From: an uncultured Bacillota bacterium
GTDB lineage: Bacteria > Bacillota_I > Bacilli_A > RFN20 > CAG-288
NCBI GenBank assembly: GCA_949300365.1
Contig: CASGEC010000005.1
Span: 1-64,000, forward strand
Direction: 5' to 3'
DNA length: 64,000 bases
Shown here in pieces: positions 62,642 through 64,000 of the stretch (within the stretch, counting starts at the first letter, position 1; each line of letters opens with the position of its first letter). Under the pieces are notes generated by a model. That model saw only the letters and a program-made list of their open reading frames with translations. It was not told the DNA's origin and ran no database searches. The position numbers and the translations under genes were made by a program.

Positions 62642-64000
62642 CTATTTCGTTCCGTCGTCTTCTTTTTCGAACTCGTTGAGCTTCATCTTCTCGGCCGCCT
62701 TCCTCTCCAGGCTATCTCGGATCATGCCGATGAAGAGACGGATGAAGTAGCCGATAAGCAGGATCAGGGCGATGGAGAAGACGACGATATAGTTGTCGAA
62801 CGGATTGAAGACAGTCAGGGAATTCTGGAAGACCGTCGAGCGATAGACAATGAACAGGATGTCGAAGACAAGGCCGCCGATCGTCAGGTAGGACAATGCG
62901 GCAAGCTTCAAGAAGCGCTTGTTATCCATGCGCCGGAACTCGTCGTTCTTGTATTTCTCCTTGAAGTAGAAGTAGATGCCAAGCGTGGCACCGACAAGGA
63001 TGACGGTGACGACCACAAAGGCGATGACAAGGGAGATGTCGATCGAGGTCTTCGGGACGTTTTTGAAATCATCCTCCGGGGAACGGAAGAAGATCGATCC
63101 AAAGCGGGTCGAGTAGGTCGAACCGACGACTTCCTTCTGCGTCGAGGCATACATCAGCCGTACGCTGTAGTTGGCCGAACAGAGACCTATTCCGACAAGA
63201 TTGTCCAAGCTGATGCCCGCAAAGACGAAACGCAGCGTATCCTCTCCGCTGGTCAGGGAAAGCGTGCTGTCGATAGCGCCTTCGTTGGTCGAGACATCCT
63301 TGGAGGAGCCATCCTCATAGTAGAAGCGGAAGAAAGAGGAAGCGATGGACGTGAACTTGTATTCGAAATAGATATCTCCGCTTTCGATTAGCATCTGGTT
63401 TGTGGCATAGACGCTTGCCTTCATCTTCTTGTAGAGTTCATCGGAGTTGTTCAAGAAGCGGACGGAGATGGAGGTGAATCCAGAAAACTCGTTCATCGCC
63501 ACGATTTCGGAATCCAGATATTCGATCAGGCTGAGGTTTTCCTGTGCTGTCGTCGCCCACTGATACTCCGAGACCTTCAAAGGGTGATTCACATCGGGAA
63601 GGAATCCGGTCGAGTCGGCAACCTTGGGGAAGATGTTGTAGAGAACGACATGATGGGGGTCGACTCTCTCGCCAGGACTGATGAGGATATCGATCGACAA
63701 AGTAAAAGTGTTCGAGCCAATCGTTTTGCCGACGCCATCATAAGGATTGACGCGGCTGCTCTTGGTCCCCGTATATTGCCTTGTTTCCTGCTTCCCCTCG
63801 GTTGTCGTAACGACATATTCCGCAGAAAGCGGGTAATCATACTCCTCGGAATAATAGCCCAAGATAAAATCGTTCTCTCCCTTCTCTGTGTCATAGCGAA
63901 GGGAAATCGTCAAAGACTGCGATGTCTCCGTATACATCGTCTGGGTCACAGTGGCTTGGAAAGCAGAGTCATAGGTAGAGGCCTCAATGGCATCATCGGA
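62642..64000 (-). CDS. Membrane protein, 5' end beyond the window
   Basis: The frame is open to the window edge, so the N-terminus is missing. The visible part is a long extracytoplasmic beta-rich region ending in three spans ([20 protein letters not shown], then [15 protein letters not shown], then [20 protein letters not shown]) and an acidic-basic cytoplasmic tail. No family recognised. It precedes the ATPase gene by 11 bases, so it belongs to the nuclease-transporter operon, perhaps as a surface accessory. Confidence 0.75.
   Translation of the reverse strand, partial: SDDAIEASTYDSAFQATVTQTMYTETSQSLTISLRYDTEKGENDFILGYYSEEYDYPLSAEYVVTTTEGKQETRQYTGTKSSRVNPYDGVGKTIGSNTFTLSIDILISPGERVDPHHVVLYNIFPKVADSTGFLPDVNHPLKVSEYQWATTAQENLSLIEYLDSEIVAMNEFSGFTSISVRFLNNSDELYKKMKASVYATNQMLIESGDIYFEYKFTSIASSFFRFYYEDGSSKDVSTNEGAIDSTLSLTSGEDTLRFVFAGISLDNLVGIGLCSANYSVRLMYASTQKEVVGSTYSTRFGSIFFRSPEDDFKNVPKTSIDISLVIAFVVVTVILVGATLGIYFYFKEKYKNDEFRRMDNKRFLKLAALSYLTIGGLVFDILFIVYRSTVFQNSLTVFNPFDNYIVVFSIALILLIGYFIRLFIGMIRDSLERKAAEKMKLNEFEKEDDGTK

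Noticed and set aside
60561..62750. 729-codon plus-strand frame opposite the ABC ATPase
   Set aside because: It is antisense to a clear ATPase gene with intact Walker motifs; the translation is Asp/Leu/Gly-rich antisense sequence.
1..64000. Reading TGA as Trp (mycoplasma code 4)
   Set aside because: All recognised proteins use TGG for Trp and several end at TGA with overlapping ATGA starts, so the standard bacterial code applies.

Overview
The window looks like a chromosome segment of an uncultured, probably gut-dwelling member of the Bacillota, close to the Erysipelotrichia or Mollicutes-like Bacilli. Support: many Cys-anchored lipoproteins, AGGAGG ribosome sites, TTGACA/TATAAT promoters, CcpA-type cre boxes, an RqcP-TilS gene pair, a single-cluster ferredoxin, complete hexuronate catabolism, and an ABC ATPase with a large insertion of the kind known from mycoplasmas. 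TGA is read as stop and TGG as Trp, so this is not a code-4 mollicute. The genus cannot be read from the sequence.

Layout. 1-11.5 kb is visibly AT-rich and holds an accessory surface-polysaccharide cluster: flippase, a collagen-stalked lipoprotein whose C-terminal half looks like a GT80 sialyltransferase, two Caps_synth-type transferases, two DUF4422 proteins, a Wzy-like polymerase and two GT2 enzymes. It is followed by rfbB and a Wzz-like chain-length protein. At 14.6-16.3 kb lies a translationally coupled AAA-ATPase plus PD-(D/E)XK nuclease pair, a defence candidate. 16.6-24.2 kb (minus) is a surface glycan-degradation operon: Cys-repeat/Ig lipoprotein, circularly permuted GH3 enzyme and two membrane proteins, with a cre box upstream. 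24.7-32.6 kb holds uxuA-uxuB-uxaC-kdgA-kdgK (glucuronate to pyruvate plus glyceraldehyde-3-phosphate), a divergent AraC regulator and a GH2 glycosidase with its own cre box.

32.7-36.7 kb is a four-gene minus operon (propeller-like protein, frameshifted acetyltransferase, ABC ATPase, permease) with 4-bp overlaps. 37-51 kb is mostly housekeeping: tRNA-Met, tRNA-Ile(CAT), tRNA-Ile(GAT), a processive GT2 synthase, RluB-type pseudouridine synthase, ferredoxin, a RelBE-type module, rqcP-tilS, NUDIX, a Gtf3-like transferase with an FGGY kinase, a ClC protein, a 5'-nucleotidase lipoprotein and tRNA-Ser.

51.5-64 kb (minus) is one long operon: a membrane protein running off the window, a UgpC/MsmK-type ATPase with about 275 inserted residues, two permeases, two tandem solute-binding lipoproteins, a secreted staphylococcal-nuclease-fold lipoprotein, a zinc-ribbon membrane protein and an Ig/OB-fold lipoprotein. 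With the nearby 5'-nucleotidase this reads as an extracellular nucleic-acid scavenging system that uses a carbohydrate-type importer. I regard this and the surface-anchored GT80-like lipoprotein as the most interesting content. All assignments are by reading motifs; no database search was possible.
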